The notes below the pieces were generated by a model. It was not told where the DNA came from and did not search any database. It worked only from the letters and a program-made list of their open reading frames with translations. This document shows, one piece after another, positions 8,326 through 17,196 of a stretch of 64,000 nucleotides of DNA (within the stretch, counting starts at the first letter, position 1; every line of letters begins with the position of its first letter). The translations under genes and the position numbers were made by a program. Source of the DNA: Yaniella flava (GTDB lineage: Bacteria > Actinomycetota > Actinomycetes > Actinomycetales > Micrococcaceae); contig NZ_BAAAMN010000029.1 of the NCBI RefSeq assembly GCF_039529295.1, forward strand, positions 41,654-105,653, written 5' to 3'.

Positions 8326-9510
8326 ATGTCCACATCAGACCCAAAATCCGAACAGTTTCCAGTTGTAACGCAACTGGAGGGTTTTCCCGACCCAGTGCGT
8401 GACCCCGACACGGGGATGATCATGCCGCAAACCCGACGCGAACGTCGGGCGCTCGAGGCCGCCCAAGAAAAGATGCTTGCACGAAAAGCTGCACGCAAGA
8501 AACAGGAGCCACGTCCCGCCCCACCAGCGCAGGATCGTGCCGAGCATGAGGTAACTGAGGACTTGGATTTTGGGTCTGACCCGGCATCCGATATAGATCC
8601 CGAAGAATCTACGGTATTGACCGTAACTCAAGTCGATGACCAAGACGTCATCACACCCGCGCCCAAGTCTGCACAAGAGGTCACACCGCCAGAATCAAAG
8701 GCGGGTAGAAACCTCCCAGCGGCCATTGTGGTGGGTGTTGTACTGCTGGCCGCCGCTGGTGTTGGCATTTTTCTGTACCCGATCATCATTGCCATCCTGA
8801 TCGCGGTCCTCATCCCGCTGGGGATCTGGGAGCTGTCCCAGATTGCCAAAACAAAAAACCTCCATCTTGCATTGACCCCAGCTTGGGTGGCCGGTTTGGG
8901 TATTCCCGCAGCGGCCTGGTTTGGTGGCGTCGATGCGATGATTTTTGCTCTGTTCGGCGGCATCTTATTGACGGTCTTCTGGACGGCCGTCGGGGAACCT
9001 GATCGACCCGCTGCGTCCATGGCGACCACACTGTTAGCTATCCTCTGGTTGCCATTTTTCCTCTCGTTTGGAATCCCATTGCTCCATCAGCCCCAAGGGC
9101 ACGTGCTGGTCGCAACGACGCTGGTAGCGATCGTGGCAAACGACACATTCGGCTATATTGTGGGAGCCACACTCGGCAAGCATCGCATGGCACCCAAGAT
9201 TTCGCCCAAGAAATCGTGGGAAGGCTTCATCGGCTCTTTGTTGGGTGCCGTGCTGACATCTGTAGTGCTCACCCATTTCCTCTTGGAATATGACTGGTGG
9301 GTTGGAATTATTATTGGCGTTGTCATCATGGTGGCCGCTACCGCAGGCGATTTCGCTGCCTCAATGGTTAAACGTGATTTTGGCGTCAAAGACATGGGTA
9401 CTGTGCTGCCAGGCCACGGTGGTGTCATGGACAGACTAGACTCGATTGTATTTGCCGTCCCGGTCGGATACACCCTGTTTGTAGTAGTCTTGCCACTGAT
9501 TTTGGGCTAA
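8326..9510 (+). CDS. cdsA: Phosphatidate cytidylyltransferase
   Basis: Makes CDP-diacylglycerol from CTP and phosphatidate for all phospholipid synthesis. 394 aa. Residues 1-125 are a hydrophilic, charged, probably disordered cytoplasmic extension (longer than in E. coli); from about 127 on there are some eight membrane segments. The CDS signature is complete: KRDFGVKDMGTVLPGHGG then MDRLD at about 348-373, preceded by SPKKSWEGFIGSLLGA. Possible leaderless start; DivIVA-domain gene follows after 17 bp. Confidence 0.94.
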   Translation: MSTSDPKSEQFPVVTQLEGFPDPVRDPDTGMIMPQTRRERRALEAAQEKMLARKAARKKQEPRPAPPAQDRAEHEVTEDLDFGSDPASDIDPEESTVLTVTQVDDQDVITPAPKSAQEVTPPESKAGRNLPAAIVVGVVLLAAAGVGIFLYPIIIAILIAVLIPLGIWELSQIAKTKNLHLALTPAWVAGLGIPAAAWFGGVDAMIFALFGGILLTVFWTAVGEPDRPAASMATTLLAILWLPFFLSFGIPLLHQPQGHVLVATTLVAIVANDTFGYIVGATLGKHRMAPKISPKKSWEGFIGSLLGAVLTSVVLTHFLLEYDWWVGIIIGVVIMVAATAGDFAASMVKRDFGVKDMGTVLPGHGGVMDRLDSIVFAVPVGYTLFVVVLPLILG

Positions 9511-9527
9511 GCGTCAAAGGAAGCACT

Positions 9528-10091
9528 GTGTCATCAAAAACCCAATCGACCTCGCCATTCAACATCGTCGCCAAACGTGATTACGGTTATCACACAGGGC
9601 AAGTCGATGAATTCATCACTGCGGCACGCCAAGCTTACGAAACAGACTCGGGCATCACCGCTGATATCGTTCAGGCCAAAACGTTTGATCTGGTCCGCGG
9701 AGGCTACCGTACCGACCAAGTAGATCAAGTCCTTGAGCGGCTCGAAGATGCACTGCGAAGAGCCGAACGAGACGACTACATCGCGACCCACGGCCAACAA
9801 ACCTGGGACTTAGAGCTGATCAGCCGACTCGAAGAACTCATGGGAAGACTCGAACGTCCTCGCGGAGAGAAATTCCGGCCGGCAGCAACGGGTGCTCCTG
9901 GCTATGACGTCGACGACGTCGATGTGTGCCTGGCTCGGATCAACAGCCACCTCCAAGATGAAGACCACGTTCGGCTCAAAGATCTCCGCAACGTCACTTT
10001 CGACGCTGCCAAAGGACCTCATGGCTACGATGAAGCGCAAGTAGACGCGTTCTTGCAGGCGGTCGTCGAACTACTCGTCGTACTCGACTAG
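9528..10091 (+). CDS. DivIVA-domain protein
   Basis: 187 aa from a GTG start with AAAGGA upstream. Contains two or three copies of the short DivIVA-type motif: FNIVAKRDYGYHTGQVDEFI near residue 7, FDLVRGGYRTDQVDQVL near 46, FRPAATGAPGYDVDDVDVCL near 106 and FDAAKGPHGYDEAQVDAFL near 160. Each has the GY-x-x-x-x-VD core that mediates membrane or Wag31-like coiled-coil interaction. Position next to cdsA is conserved in the family. Role inferred: scaffold or adaptor linked to growth-zone or envelope machinery; no enzymatic motif. Confidence 0.75.
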   Translation: MSSKTQSTSPFNIVAKRDYGYHTGQVDEFITAARQAYETDSGITADIVQAKTFDLVRGGYRTDQVDQVLERLEDALRRAERDDYIATHGQQTWDLELISRLEELMGRLERPRGEKFRPAATGAPGYDVDDVDVCLARINSHLQDEDHVRLKDLRNVTFDAAKGPHGYDEAQVDAFLQAVVELLVVLD

Positions 10092-10098
10092 GACCCGA

Positions 10099-11433
10099 AT
10101 GACCATTGTCCTTGCCCTAGTCGGCATCCTGATCATGGTGATCGCAATTGCCGTCTCCATTGCCCTGCACGAAATCGGGCACCTCCTCCCCGCCAAACTC
10201 TTCAATGTACGTGTCACGCAGTACATGATCGGCTTCGGCAAAACCATTTGGTCAAAGCGCAAAGGTGAAACCGAATACGGCATCAAATCCATACCATTAG
10301 GCGGCTATGTCTCAATGATCGGGATGCTCCCACCCAATAAGCCCGGCGAACAGCCCTCTAAATCCCGGCTGCGCTACTTTCAAACCATCGCTGCTCAAGC
10401 GCGTGACGATGCCACCGCCGAGCTGACCACACACGATACGGGCCGTACGTTCATATCACTACCGGTATGGAAACGTATCATCATCATGCTGGCTGGACCC
10501 TTCATGAACTTGCTGATCGCGCTGGTGATCACTGCTATTTTGGTCACATCCTTCGGTGTGGCCACCCCCACCACGACAGTCAACGACGTGTTCGAATGCA
10601 TGACTGAAACCACTGATGAGTCGGCACTAGACGCCGAGTGTGCTCAAGGCGATGAGCCATCGCCAGCCTGGGAAGCCGGTCTGCGTCCAGGCGACCACAT
10701 CACCCATTTCAACAATGAAGAAGTCACAGACTGGGACGAGCTTTCCGGGGCGATCCAACAACGTGCCGACATAGAAACCAGCATCACGTATGTGCGTGAC
10801 GGCGAATCTGTACAAACCACCATCACCCCTGTGCTGACCGAGCGCCCCGAACTTGACCGGTTCGATCAACCGGTCATCGGATCCAATGGGGAAGTCGTGA
10901 CCGAGCCCGTCGGCTTCATTGGCATGTCGTCGCAGATCGTAAATCAACAACAACCGGTGACCGCCGCCTTTGGCGTGCTGGGCGAACAAATCTCGGGGAC
11001 GTTCTCCGTCATCACAGTCCTTCCCGCCAAACTTTGGGATACGGCGAAAGTCTTGCTGACCGACGGCGAGCGTGATCCGACCGGACCAGTTTCTGTGGTT
11101 GGTGTGGGACGGATTGCAGGAGAAGCTGCCGCACAGCAAGACATCCCGATTGCCGATCGAGGCGCTTTGCTATTGTCGCTTATCGCCGGTCTGAACGTTG
11201 CCCTGATGGTCTTCAACCTCATACCGCTGCTGCCCCTCGACGGCGGCCACGTGCTAGGTGGCTTGTGGGAGTCCATTCGACGCGGTTGGGCGAAACTCCG
11301 AGGTAAGCCAGATCCTGGACCATTTGACATCGCCAAGATGTTCCCACTCACCATCGTGGTGTTCGGCCTATTATTAACCATGGGAGTATTGTTGATCGTC
11401 GCTGACATCATCAAACCTGTGACACTGTTTTAA
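10099..11433 (+). CDS. Site-2 protease, RseP/Rip1-like
   Basis: Intramembrane zinc metalloprotease, 444 aa, that cleaves anti-sigma factors or other membrane substrates. HEIGH at residues 24-28 in the first transmembrane segment gives two zinc ligands and the catalytic Glu; LIPLLPLDGGHVL near 374-386 supplies the Asp ligand. A PDZ domain lies between (WEAGLRPGDHITHFNNEEV and on), preceded by an unusual Cys-containing acidic insert (two Cys about 15 residues apart). In related genomes dxr lies before and ispG after this gene; both are missing here. Starts 7 bp after the DivIVA-domain gene. Confidence 0.9.
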   Translation: MTIVLALVGILIMVIAIAVSIALHEIGHLLPAKLFNVRVTQYMIGFGKTIWSKRKGETEYGIKSIPLGGYVSMIGMLPPNKPGEQPSKSRLRYFQTIAAQARDDATAELTTHDTGRTFISLPVWKRIIIMLAGPFMNLLIALVITAILVTSFGVATPTTTVNDVFECMTETTDESALDAECAQGDEPSPAWEAGLRPGDHITHFNNEEVTDWDELSGAIQQRADIETSITYVRDGESVQTTITPVLTERPELDRFDQPVIGSNGEVVTEPVGFIGMSSQIVNQQQPVTAAFGVLGEQISGTFSVITVLPAKLWDTAKVLLTDGERDPTGPVSVVGVGRIAGEAAAQQDIPIADRGALLLSLIAGLNVALMVFNLIPLLPLDGGHVLGGLWESIRRGWAKLRGKPDPGPFDIAKMFPLTIVVFGLLLTMGVLLIVADIIKPVTLF

Positions 11434-11447
11434 ACGAAGGGGTGACC

Positions 11448-12359
11448 TTGCGGCACTTGACCCGTACTCTGCGCTGGCTGTTGGATGCCGAAGACGCGGT
11501 GGCCTCCGCTACCCGCGACACTGTGCGCATCCTTGCCAACTCGGACACGGCCGCACTGAGTCAACTGATCGCCGACAAACCCGTCACCAACGCCTATGTA
11601 CAATCCATCCTGGACACCGGACGGCGCGCAGGGCCCATTGGTGGATTCGCCAGGGGCATTTTCTTGGGTATTTACGATCCGACGAACCCAGGCCAACTCG
11701 TGGCTGCCTGTTGGGCAGGCGCCAACATCGTACCGGTCACCAAGGATCCAGAACACGGGGCCTACTTCGGTCAAGCGCTGCTGGCCCTCGATGAGCGATT
11801 TGGTTCCATATTTGGTCCCCAACCCGCAATCGAAGGGATCTGGAGCATCCTACAACACGGCCGCCAGACGGCACGTGATGTGCGGAAAAACCAGCCGTTT
11901 ATGACCATTGCGAATCAGGCAGCGGTGGCGCCGAATCCGAATGTACGACTCGCAACCGAAGCCGATTACCAACGGGTTCTTCCCGCATCGGTAGCCATGT
12001 TCACCGAAGAACTCGGCTACTCGCCACTGGCCGACGGCTCCAACGGGTATCGTTTGCGTGTGCGTCAACTCATCGCAAAAGGGCATACGATGCTCGAAAC
12101 CGGCCAGCACGGCGTCGTATTCAAAGCCGACTTTGGTATCGTCACCAGGCAGGCAGTCCAAATTCAAGGCGTCTGGATCGACCCGCAAACTCGTGGACAA
12201 GGGCACGCAGCAGCTGCGATGGCTGCCGTGGTCAACCATGCTTTGACCCTGGCACCGATCGTGTCGCTCTACGTCAACGATTTCAACATTCCAGCGATCA
12301 AAACCTACCAACGCGTCGGCTTTGGTACCGTTGATAGCTTCGCTACCGTACTATTTTAA
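11448..12359 (+). CDS. GNAT N-acetyltransferase with DUF4081-type N-terminus
   Basis: 303 aa two-domain protein. The N-terminal half resembles the DUF4081 domain seen with GNAT proteins in this genomic position in actinobacteria; the C-terminal half is a GNAT fold with the acetyl-CoA pyrophosphate loop VWIDPQTRGQGHAAAAM (Q/RxxGxG/A type) near 245. TTG 11448 is preferred as start because GAAGGGG at 11436-11442 is well spaced; GTG at 11442 lies directly on that site. Substrate unknown. Normally follows ispG, which is absent here. Confidence 0.8.
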   Translation: MRHLTRTLRWLLDAEDAVASATRDTVRILANSDTAALSQLIADKPVTNAYVQSILDTGRRAGPIGGFARGIFLGIYDPTNPGQLVAACWAGANIVPVTKDPEHGAYFGQALLALDERFGSIFGPQPAIEGIWSILQHGRQTARDVRKNQPFMTIANQAAVAPNPNVRLATEADYQRVLPASVAMFTEELGYSPLADGSNGYRLRVRQLIAKGHTMLETGQHGVVFKADFGIVTRQAVQIQGVWIDPQTRGQGHAAAAMAAVVNHALTLAPIVSLYVNDFNIPAIKTYQRVGFGTVDSFATVLF

Positions 12360-12380
12360 TCACCATGGGAGGAAGGCAGC

Positions 12381-13199
12381 ATGCGCAGATCATTCGCTTG
12401 GGTTGCCGTTGGGGCACTGGTACTCACCGGGTGTGCCCAACCGCGCGAGCAGTCTTCTGTGGATGTCACCCCACCGCCTGAAGTCGAAATCCCGGCCCAA
12501 ACCGTGTATCACCAGGCTATGAACTCGGTGCTGGATGAAGAAGCCATCATCTCTACCGGTGTCCCCGCAATCGAAACGCTCAAGTCGGCTGCAGCAGAGC
12601 TCGCGCAGTTCTCACCAGAACCAACCGAATGCGCTGGCACCGTTGACTCGGAGTACTACACGACCAATGATGTCGCCGTTGGGTTTCTCTCACGTTCCGG
12701 GGAAAACACGCATTCTGCTCAAACGGTCGTCGCCGCGGGATTTGACTCGGCCGAGGACGCAACGTCGTATTTCAACGCACGCACCTCGGCCTGGAACAAC
12801 TGTCCATCCGTGGACCTGACCATTGATGACACCAATGTCTTGACGCTGCACTATTCTGCTGCTGCTTTCGCAGATGCTGAGGAACTCGATATCCCCGACA
12901 GCCTGACAGAAGCCGACCAAGATATGGTCTTGAACTCCACGGGCGAACTCTCCGGGGCATTCGAATCAGAAGATGTCCCGGTCCCGGACCCCGGGGCGCT
13001 GCCAGACTACGTGATCTCACCCGATGAAGTGCCCGAACCAGAAGCGGACGTAGACAACATCGCCGTCACATCGTCAACTGTGATCGCTCGTTTCGACAAC
13101 GAAGTCTTTTTAATCACCGTTGAACCCGGCAGTGACGCCGCCGACGCCGCGCAGACACTCACGGAAATCACCGACGCGGTACGGGAAGAAACTTCATGA
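12381..13199 (+). CDS. Lipoprotein, paralogue 1 of tandem pair
   Basis: 272 aa. Signal peptide with lipobox LTGC (lipidated Cys about 18), then an acidic, Pro/Thr-rich extracellular region. Two Cys in the body (PTECAG about 75, WNNCPSV about 139) fit a disulfide as in PknH-type extracellular sensor domains; this assignment is a guess from pattern. The C-terminal ~40 residues (STVIARFDNEVFLITVEPGSDA) are clearly related to the end of the next gene. Start ATG with GGGAGGAAGG upstream; last four bases ATGA overlap the next start, so the two are translationally coupled. Function unknown. Confidence 0.75.
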   Translation: MRRSFAWVAVGALVLTGCAQPREQSSVDVTPPPEVEIPAQTVYHQAMNSVLDEEAIISTGVPAIETLKSAAAELAQFSPEPTECAGTVDSEYYTTNDVAVGFLSRSGENTHSAQTVVAAGFDSAEDATSYFNARTSAWNNCPSVDLTIDDTNVLTLHYSAAAFADAEELDIPDSLTEADQDMVLNSTGELSGAFESEDVPVPDPGALPDYVISPDEVPEPEADVDNIAVTSSTVIARFDNEVFLITVEPGSDAADAAQTLTEITDAVREETS

Positions 13200-13876
13200 C
13201 CCGCCGGTCACATATTGCACTGGCAGGCGCGCTCGCACTGCTCGTCTGCACTGCCTGTACCGACCAACCATCCCCGGTTGAACCGCCCTCGACAGTTGAG
13301 GCTACCACCGAGGATGCAGAATCCGAGGCCCTCACCGATGAGGCTGCCATGACATCAGCCATCGCCCAGGTGCTCGAACATCCAGACCCAAACGCGCTGC
13401 TCACCGGTGATGAAGCAGTCGAGACCCTGACCGGTTTTATAGCATCAGACGAGCACAACACGAGCAGCGATGACGACCAACAGTGCTCAACGGTGACCCA
13501 GACGCAACCCGAAACCGCAGCATTGGGATCCGTGACCGACGACTCCACAGCAACCGATGACGAGGAGAGCGGTGAGCCGACCGCACGAGATGACCTCGGT
13601 GCGTTTGGTTTCTCCTCAGACGAAGAAGCACAGGCCTTTACCGAAGAACTCCAATCCTTCATGAGCCAATGCTCGGCAGGGGAGGTCGCACTGGAAGCGT
13701 TGACGCATCACACCGATGAAGCATTCGAAATTCAGGTCAACCCCGAAGACGAGACGGCCACGTCATTGGTAATCCTGCGCAATGACAACGCTGTGTTCTT
13801 GGTAGCCGCCACGCCACCAACCGACGTCGCCCTGGCATTGACACTTACCGATCAACTCGATGAGACGCTGCGGTAG
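13196..13876 (+). CDS. Lipoprotein, paralogue 2 of tandem pair
   Basis: 226 aa. Signal peptide with lipobox CTAC (Cys about 21), very acidic body rich in Asp, Glu, Thr and Ser. Cys at QQCSTV and SQCSAG are placed like the Cys pair of the preceding lipoprotein, and the C-terminus (SLVILRNDNAVFLVAATPPTD) aligns with its C-terminus, so the pair probably arose by duplication and then diverged. Overlaps the first gene by 4 bp. Function unknown; surface sensor or binding protein is inference. Confidence 0.72.
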   Translation: MTRRSHIALAGALALLVCTACTDQPSPVEPPSTVEATTEDAESEALTDEAAMTSAIAQVLEHPDPNALLTGDEAVETLTGFIASDEHNTSSDDDQQCSTVTQTQPETAALGSVTDDSTATDDEESGEPTARDDLGAFGFSSDEEAQAFTEELQSFMSQCSAGEVALEALTHHTDEAFEIQVNPEDETATSLVILRNDNAVFLVAATPPTDVALALTLTDQLDETLR

Positions 13877-13894
13877 AATACCTCGAGATACCCA

Positions 13895-13900
13895 TAGAAT
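13895..13900 (+). promoter_or_regulatory. Candidate proS -10 hexamer (TAGAAT)
   Basis: TAGAAT 22 bp before the proS GTG; an identical hexamer lies 21 bp upstream at 13874-13879, overlapping the stop of the lipoprotein gene. Which of the two is used is unclear. Confidence 0.3.
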
Positions 13901-13922
13901 TGTTGACGAATGGAGCCCCCGA

Positions 13923-15749
13923 GTGCCCTTGCGCATGTCCACCTTATTTCTTCGCACCCTGCGCGATGATCCGTCAGATGCTGAAGTCGCCAGCCACAAA
14001 CTCTTAGTGCGGGCAGGATACATCCGTCGTGCTGCACCGGGCGGCTACACGTGGTTGCCGCTTGGCTTGCGTGTGAAGAACAAGGTCGAAAATATCGTTC
14101 GTGACGAAATGAACGCAATTGGCGGCCAAGAAGTCCACTTCCCAGCGTTGCTTCCAAAGGAACCCTACGAGGCCACTGGCCGCTGGGACGACTATGGCGA
14201 CGGTATCTTCCGGCTCCAAGATCGATCCGGTGCTGACTTTCTGCTCGCGCCGACCCACGAAGAGCTCTTTACCCTCCTGGTCAAAGACCACTATTCGTCC
14301 TATAAAGATCTGCCAGTGTACCTGTACCAGATTCAAACGAAATACCGTGACGAAGCCCGTCCGCGGGCCGGGCTGCTGCGCGTCCGTGAATTCACCATGA
14401 AGGATTCCTACTCATTTACCGTCGACGAAGCCGGTCTCAACGAGGCCTATGACAAACATCGCGGCGCCTACTGGCGGATCTTTGAGCGGCTCGGTCTGCC
14501 GGTCGTAGCAGTCCAAGCGATGGCAGGCGCCATGGGCGGGTCACGCTCCGAAGAATTCCTACATCCTTCTGCAGCCGGTGAAGATACGTTCGTGGAATCT
14601 CCTGGCGGCTACCGAGCCAATGTGGAAGCCGTCGATACCGTGGTACCCGACGCGATTGACTATGCCGAGGCACCGGCAGCAGAGGTGAAAGATACCCCCG
14701 TGTCGACCACCATTGCGGCCCTGGTCGATGTTGCCAACGAGCTCGCCCCCAAGGCAGAGGGAAGCTGGCAGGCGGCAGAAACCCTAAAATGCGTGGTACT
14801 TACCGCGGTGCTGGACGGTGACGAACGCCAAGTCTTCGTGGTTGCAGTACCCGGTGATCGTGACGTCGACGTCAAGCGTCTCGAAGCCTCTATTGCAGAA
14901 GCGCTTGATGTAGCTGGTGAACCCGAGGTCGAACCCGCCACCGAGGCCGACATGGCAAAACATTCGGGTTTAGTGCCCGGTTACATTGGCCCAACACTGC
15001 TCCAGGATGGCACGACGACACAGGTGCTGGGCACCGATTCCGACACCGGTATCCCATTCTTCGTAGATCCTCGTGTGGTGGCGGGATCCAGCTGGGTGAC
15101 CGGAGCAAATGTCGATCAGCAGCACGTGTTTGGGCTCGTCGCCGAACGTGACTTCACCTGGGACGGCGTCATCGAAGCCACGGCGGTTCGTGACGGTGAT
15201 CCAGCCCCGGATGGTTCCGGACCTCTCGCGACCCGTCGCGGTATGGAAATGGGCCACATCTTCCAGCTTGGCCAAAAATACTCTGAGGCATTGGACCTGA
15301 AAGTCCTGGATGAAAACGGGAAACAGGTCGTGGTGACCATGGGCTCCTACGGTATCGGCGTGTCTCGCGCCGTCGCCGCGTTGGCCGAAGCCCACCATGA
15401 CGAGCAGGGCCTCATTTGGCCAATGAACGTCGCACCTGCCCATGTTCATATTGTGGCCACGGGCAAAGACGATGAGATTTTCGAAACCGCAGAGGACTTC
15501 GCCACCCAGCTCGAAGCTGCGGGGATCGAAGTGCTCTATGACGATCGTCGCAAGGTCTCCGCCGGGGTGAAGTTTTCGGATGCTGAACTCATCGGTGTGC
15601 CACTGCATGTGATTGTTGGACGGGGCCTTGCCAAGGGGACGTTAGAGCTCAAAGACCGTCAGGCCGGCACCCGTGAAGATATTCCGGTCGATGCGACGCT
15701 CGAACATGTAATCGAGCTGGTGCGGAATTATCAGAACGCTTCGCGCTAG
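13923..15749 (+). CDS. proS: Prolyl-tRNA synthetase, bacterial type
   Basis: Charges tRNA-Pro; 608 aa. Class II motifs: LRRDDP-like start segment MSTLFLRTLRDDPSDAEV, motif 2 region FQTKYRDEARPRAG.LRVREFTMKDSYSF, and motif 3 GSYGIGVSRAVAALAE. The editing (INS) domain between motifs 2 and 3 (about residues 225-400) marks the bacterial type. GTG 13923 chosen because GGAG at 13912-13915 is ideally spaced and the start gives the conserved N-terminus; the open frame extends to 13860. C-terminal anticodon-binding domain complete. Convergent with the next gene. Confidence 0.96.
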   Translation: MPLRMSTLFLRTLRDDPSDAEVASHKLLVRAGYIRRAAPGGYTWLPLGLRVKNKVENIVRDEMNAIGGQEVHFPALLPKEPYEATGRWDDYGDGIFRLQDRSGADFLLAPTHEELFTLLVKDHYSSYKDLPVYLYQIQTKYRDEARPRAGLLRVREFTMKDSYSFTVDEAGLNEAYDKHRGAYWRIFERLGLPVVAVQAMAGAMGGSRSEEFLHPSAAGEDTFVESPGGYRANVEAVDTVVPDAIDYAEAPAAEVKDTPVSTTIAALVDVANELAPKAEGSWQAAETLKCVVLTAVLDGDERQVFVVAVPGDRDVDVKRLEASIAEALDVAGEPEVEPATEADMAKHSGLVPGYIGPTLLQDGTTTQVLGTDSDTGIPFFVDPRVVAGSSWVTGANVDQQHVFGLVAERDFTWDGVIEATAVRDGDPAPDGSGPLATRRGMEMGHIFQLGQKYSEALDLKVLDENGKQVVVTMGSYGIGVSRAVAALAEAHHDEQGLIWPMNVAPAHVHIVATGKDDEIFETAEDFATQLEAAGIEVLYDDRRKVSAGVKFSDAELIGVPLHVIVGRGLAKGTLELKDRQAGTREDIPVDATLEHVIELVRNYQNASR

Positions 15750-15759
15750 GTCCCAGTAC

Positions 15760-16449
15760 CTAGGACTCGAAGCTGAATGGGGACCGTCCTGGTTCCCATT
15801 CAGCTTCCCAGCGAATAATTTGCCACAGGCCAGCTAACGCGATGTCACGCTCATCGGCCGATTCAGCGAGTAGATAGAGCTGAGTCCACTCGTCAACGAG
15901 CTCATCTGAGATGCGAAGCATCTGTTGAATGTTGACCTCATCAGAGAACCGAACACCTTCTGCAAGATCAAACGTCACCGGCACGACCGGCTGACATTCC
16001 TCGAGAAAAAGCGTTTCTAATGCCACCGCAGCGTCATGTGCCTCGCCTTGTTGGGTTCGCCACTGCGATGCATCGGTCAGCCTGGCCCCACCCACAGTTG
16101 ATAAATAGTCGACGCCGTGCAGCTGGACAAGAGCGTCTTCCAAAGACATTGCGAATCGACTGCCACATTCGAGCGGTTCAAAGGTTTCAACAGCCTCGGG
16201 AATAGACTCAATACTCGATGACGTTGTATCAGAAGCCGCAGAAATCCGGAGAGCCCGAACCAAATGGGTCGTGTGCTGGGATGCATTCAACTCACTATCG
16301 GCTGGCGTGACGCCATCACTACCGTTGAATATACTCGAACTCACCCACGTACCGAGGCCCACGAGCAGAGCTAATGTAGCGGCCACGATCACTCTGCGCC
16401 CAGTGCGCCGACCTGGTTGAACCGCTGGGCTCATCGAATCTTGTTCCAT
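15760..16449 (-). CDS. Membrane-anchored hypothetical protein, possibly DUF4439-like
   Basis: 229 aa. A basic N-terminus (RRTGRRVIV) leads into one transmembrane segment (about 21-41), followed by an extracellular helical domain. Segments such as SLEDALVQLHGVDYLS and QWRTQQGEAHDAAVALETLFLEEC suggest a four-helix ferritin-like bundle as in DUF4439 proteins, which I recall at this proS-rimP position in relatives; the match is weak and I do not claim metal binding. Two Cys (SGSRF-preceding CG and EECQP) could pair. Start ATG 16449, with GTG immediately before it. Confidence 0.6.
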   Translation of the reverse strand: MEQDSMSPAVQPGRRTGRRVIVAATLALLVGLGTWVSSSIFNGSDGVTPADSELNASQHTTHLVRALRISAASDTTSSSIESIPEAVETFEPLECGSRFAMSLEDALVQLHGVDYLSTVGGARLTDASQWRTQQGEAHDAAVALETLFLEECQPVVPVTFDLAEGVRFSDEVNIQQMLRISDELVDEWTQLYLLAESADERDIALAGLWQIIRWEAEWEPGRSPFSFES

Positions 16450-16551
16450 CACATCTCAGTATTTTGTCACAGTTACCGTCAACACCGCCCAAACGTTCGC
16501 AGGGTTGGTACAACTGTTATATCAACACTACAAGGAGTACAGCACCGTATT

Positions 16552-17124
16552 ATGGCCAGTCGTCCTAGTTTCGCACAAAGCCTTCATGAGTCACAGCCGG
16601 CCGTATCCGAATTGGATCCGATAGAGCGAACCGAACTGCAAGCGCTCATTGGTGGGATTGTGGAAGGCCACGGATTGTGGTGTGAGGAAGTGCTCATCGA
16701 AGGCACACCAGGTGACCGTGTAGTGTCGGTCGTCATCGATCGCCTTGAAGATCAAGACGACGTCATTATTGATGCCATAACCACTGTGACCCGAGACGTG
16801 TCCGAAGCACTCGACGCCCAGGATGAGTGGATACCTGAGCTCAGACCAGACGATGCCTACACCCTCGAGGTCTCGACCCCGGGCACGGATCGTCCGCTTG
16901 TACGGCGCCATCACTGGGAGAAGAACCTTGGGCGTATCATCAACGTCGCCATTGATGGTGGCGAGCCGGTCGAGGCAAAAATCCACAGTGTTCACGATGA
17001 CGGCGTCGAATTGACCCTCATCACACCCGGCGCAAAAAAGGGCATGCCAGTCAAATATTCCGAACCGGAACACTACGGATACGAGCAGCTGTCCAACGCG
17101 GTGGTTCAAGTTCAGCTAAAATAG
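16552..17124 (+). CDS. rimP: Ribosome maturation factor RimP
   Basis: 190 aa assembly factor for the 30S subunit. Seen: LQALIGGIVEGHGLWCEEVLIEG, the central VSTPGTDRPLVRRHHWEKNLGR (VSSPGxxRPL box of the family), and an Sm-like beta-barrel C-terminus. ATG 16552 is the only good in-frame start; its AAGGAG (16532-16537) is 14 nt away, a longer spacing than usual. First gene of the rimP-nusA-ylxR-infB block. Confidence 0.93.
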   Translation: MASRPSFAQSLHESQPAVSELDPIERTELQALIGGIVEGHGLWCEEVLIEGTPGDRVVSVVIDRLEDQDDVIIDAITTVTRDVSEALDAQDEWIPELRPDDAYTLEVSTPGTDRPLVRRHHWEKNLGRIINVAIDGGEPVEAKIHSVHDDGVELTLITPGAKKGMPVKYSEPEHYGYEQLSNAVVQVQLK

Positions 17125-17196
17125 CTGAGATACCCTAACGAGCGATAACTGAAAACACAACAGAATCACAAGTGAATGAACCCACGGAGGAACCTG

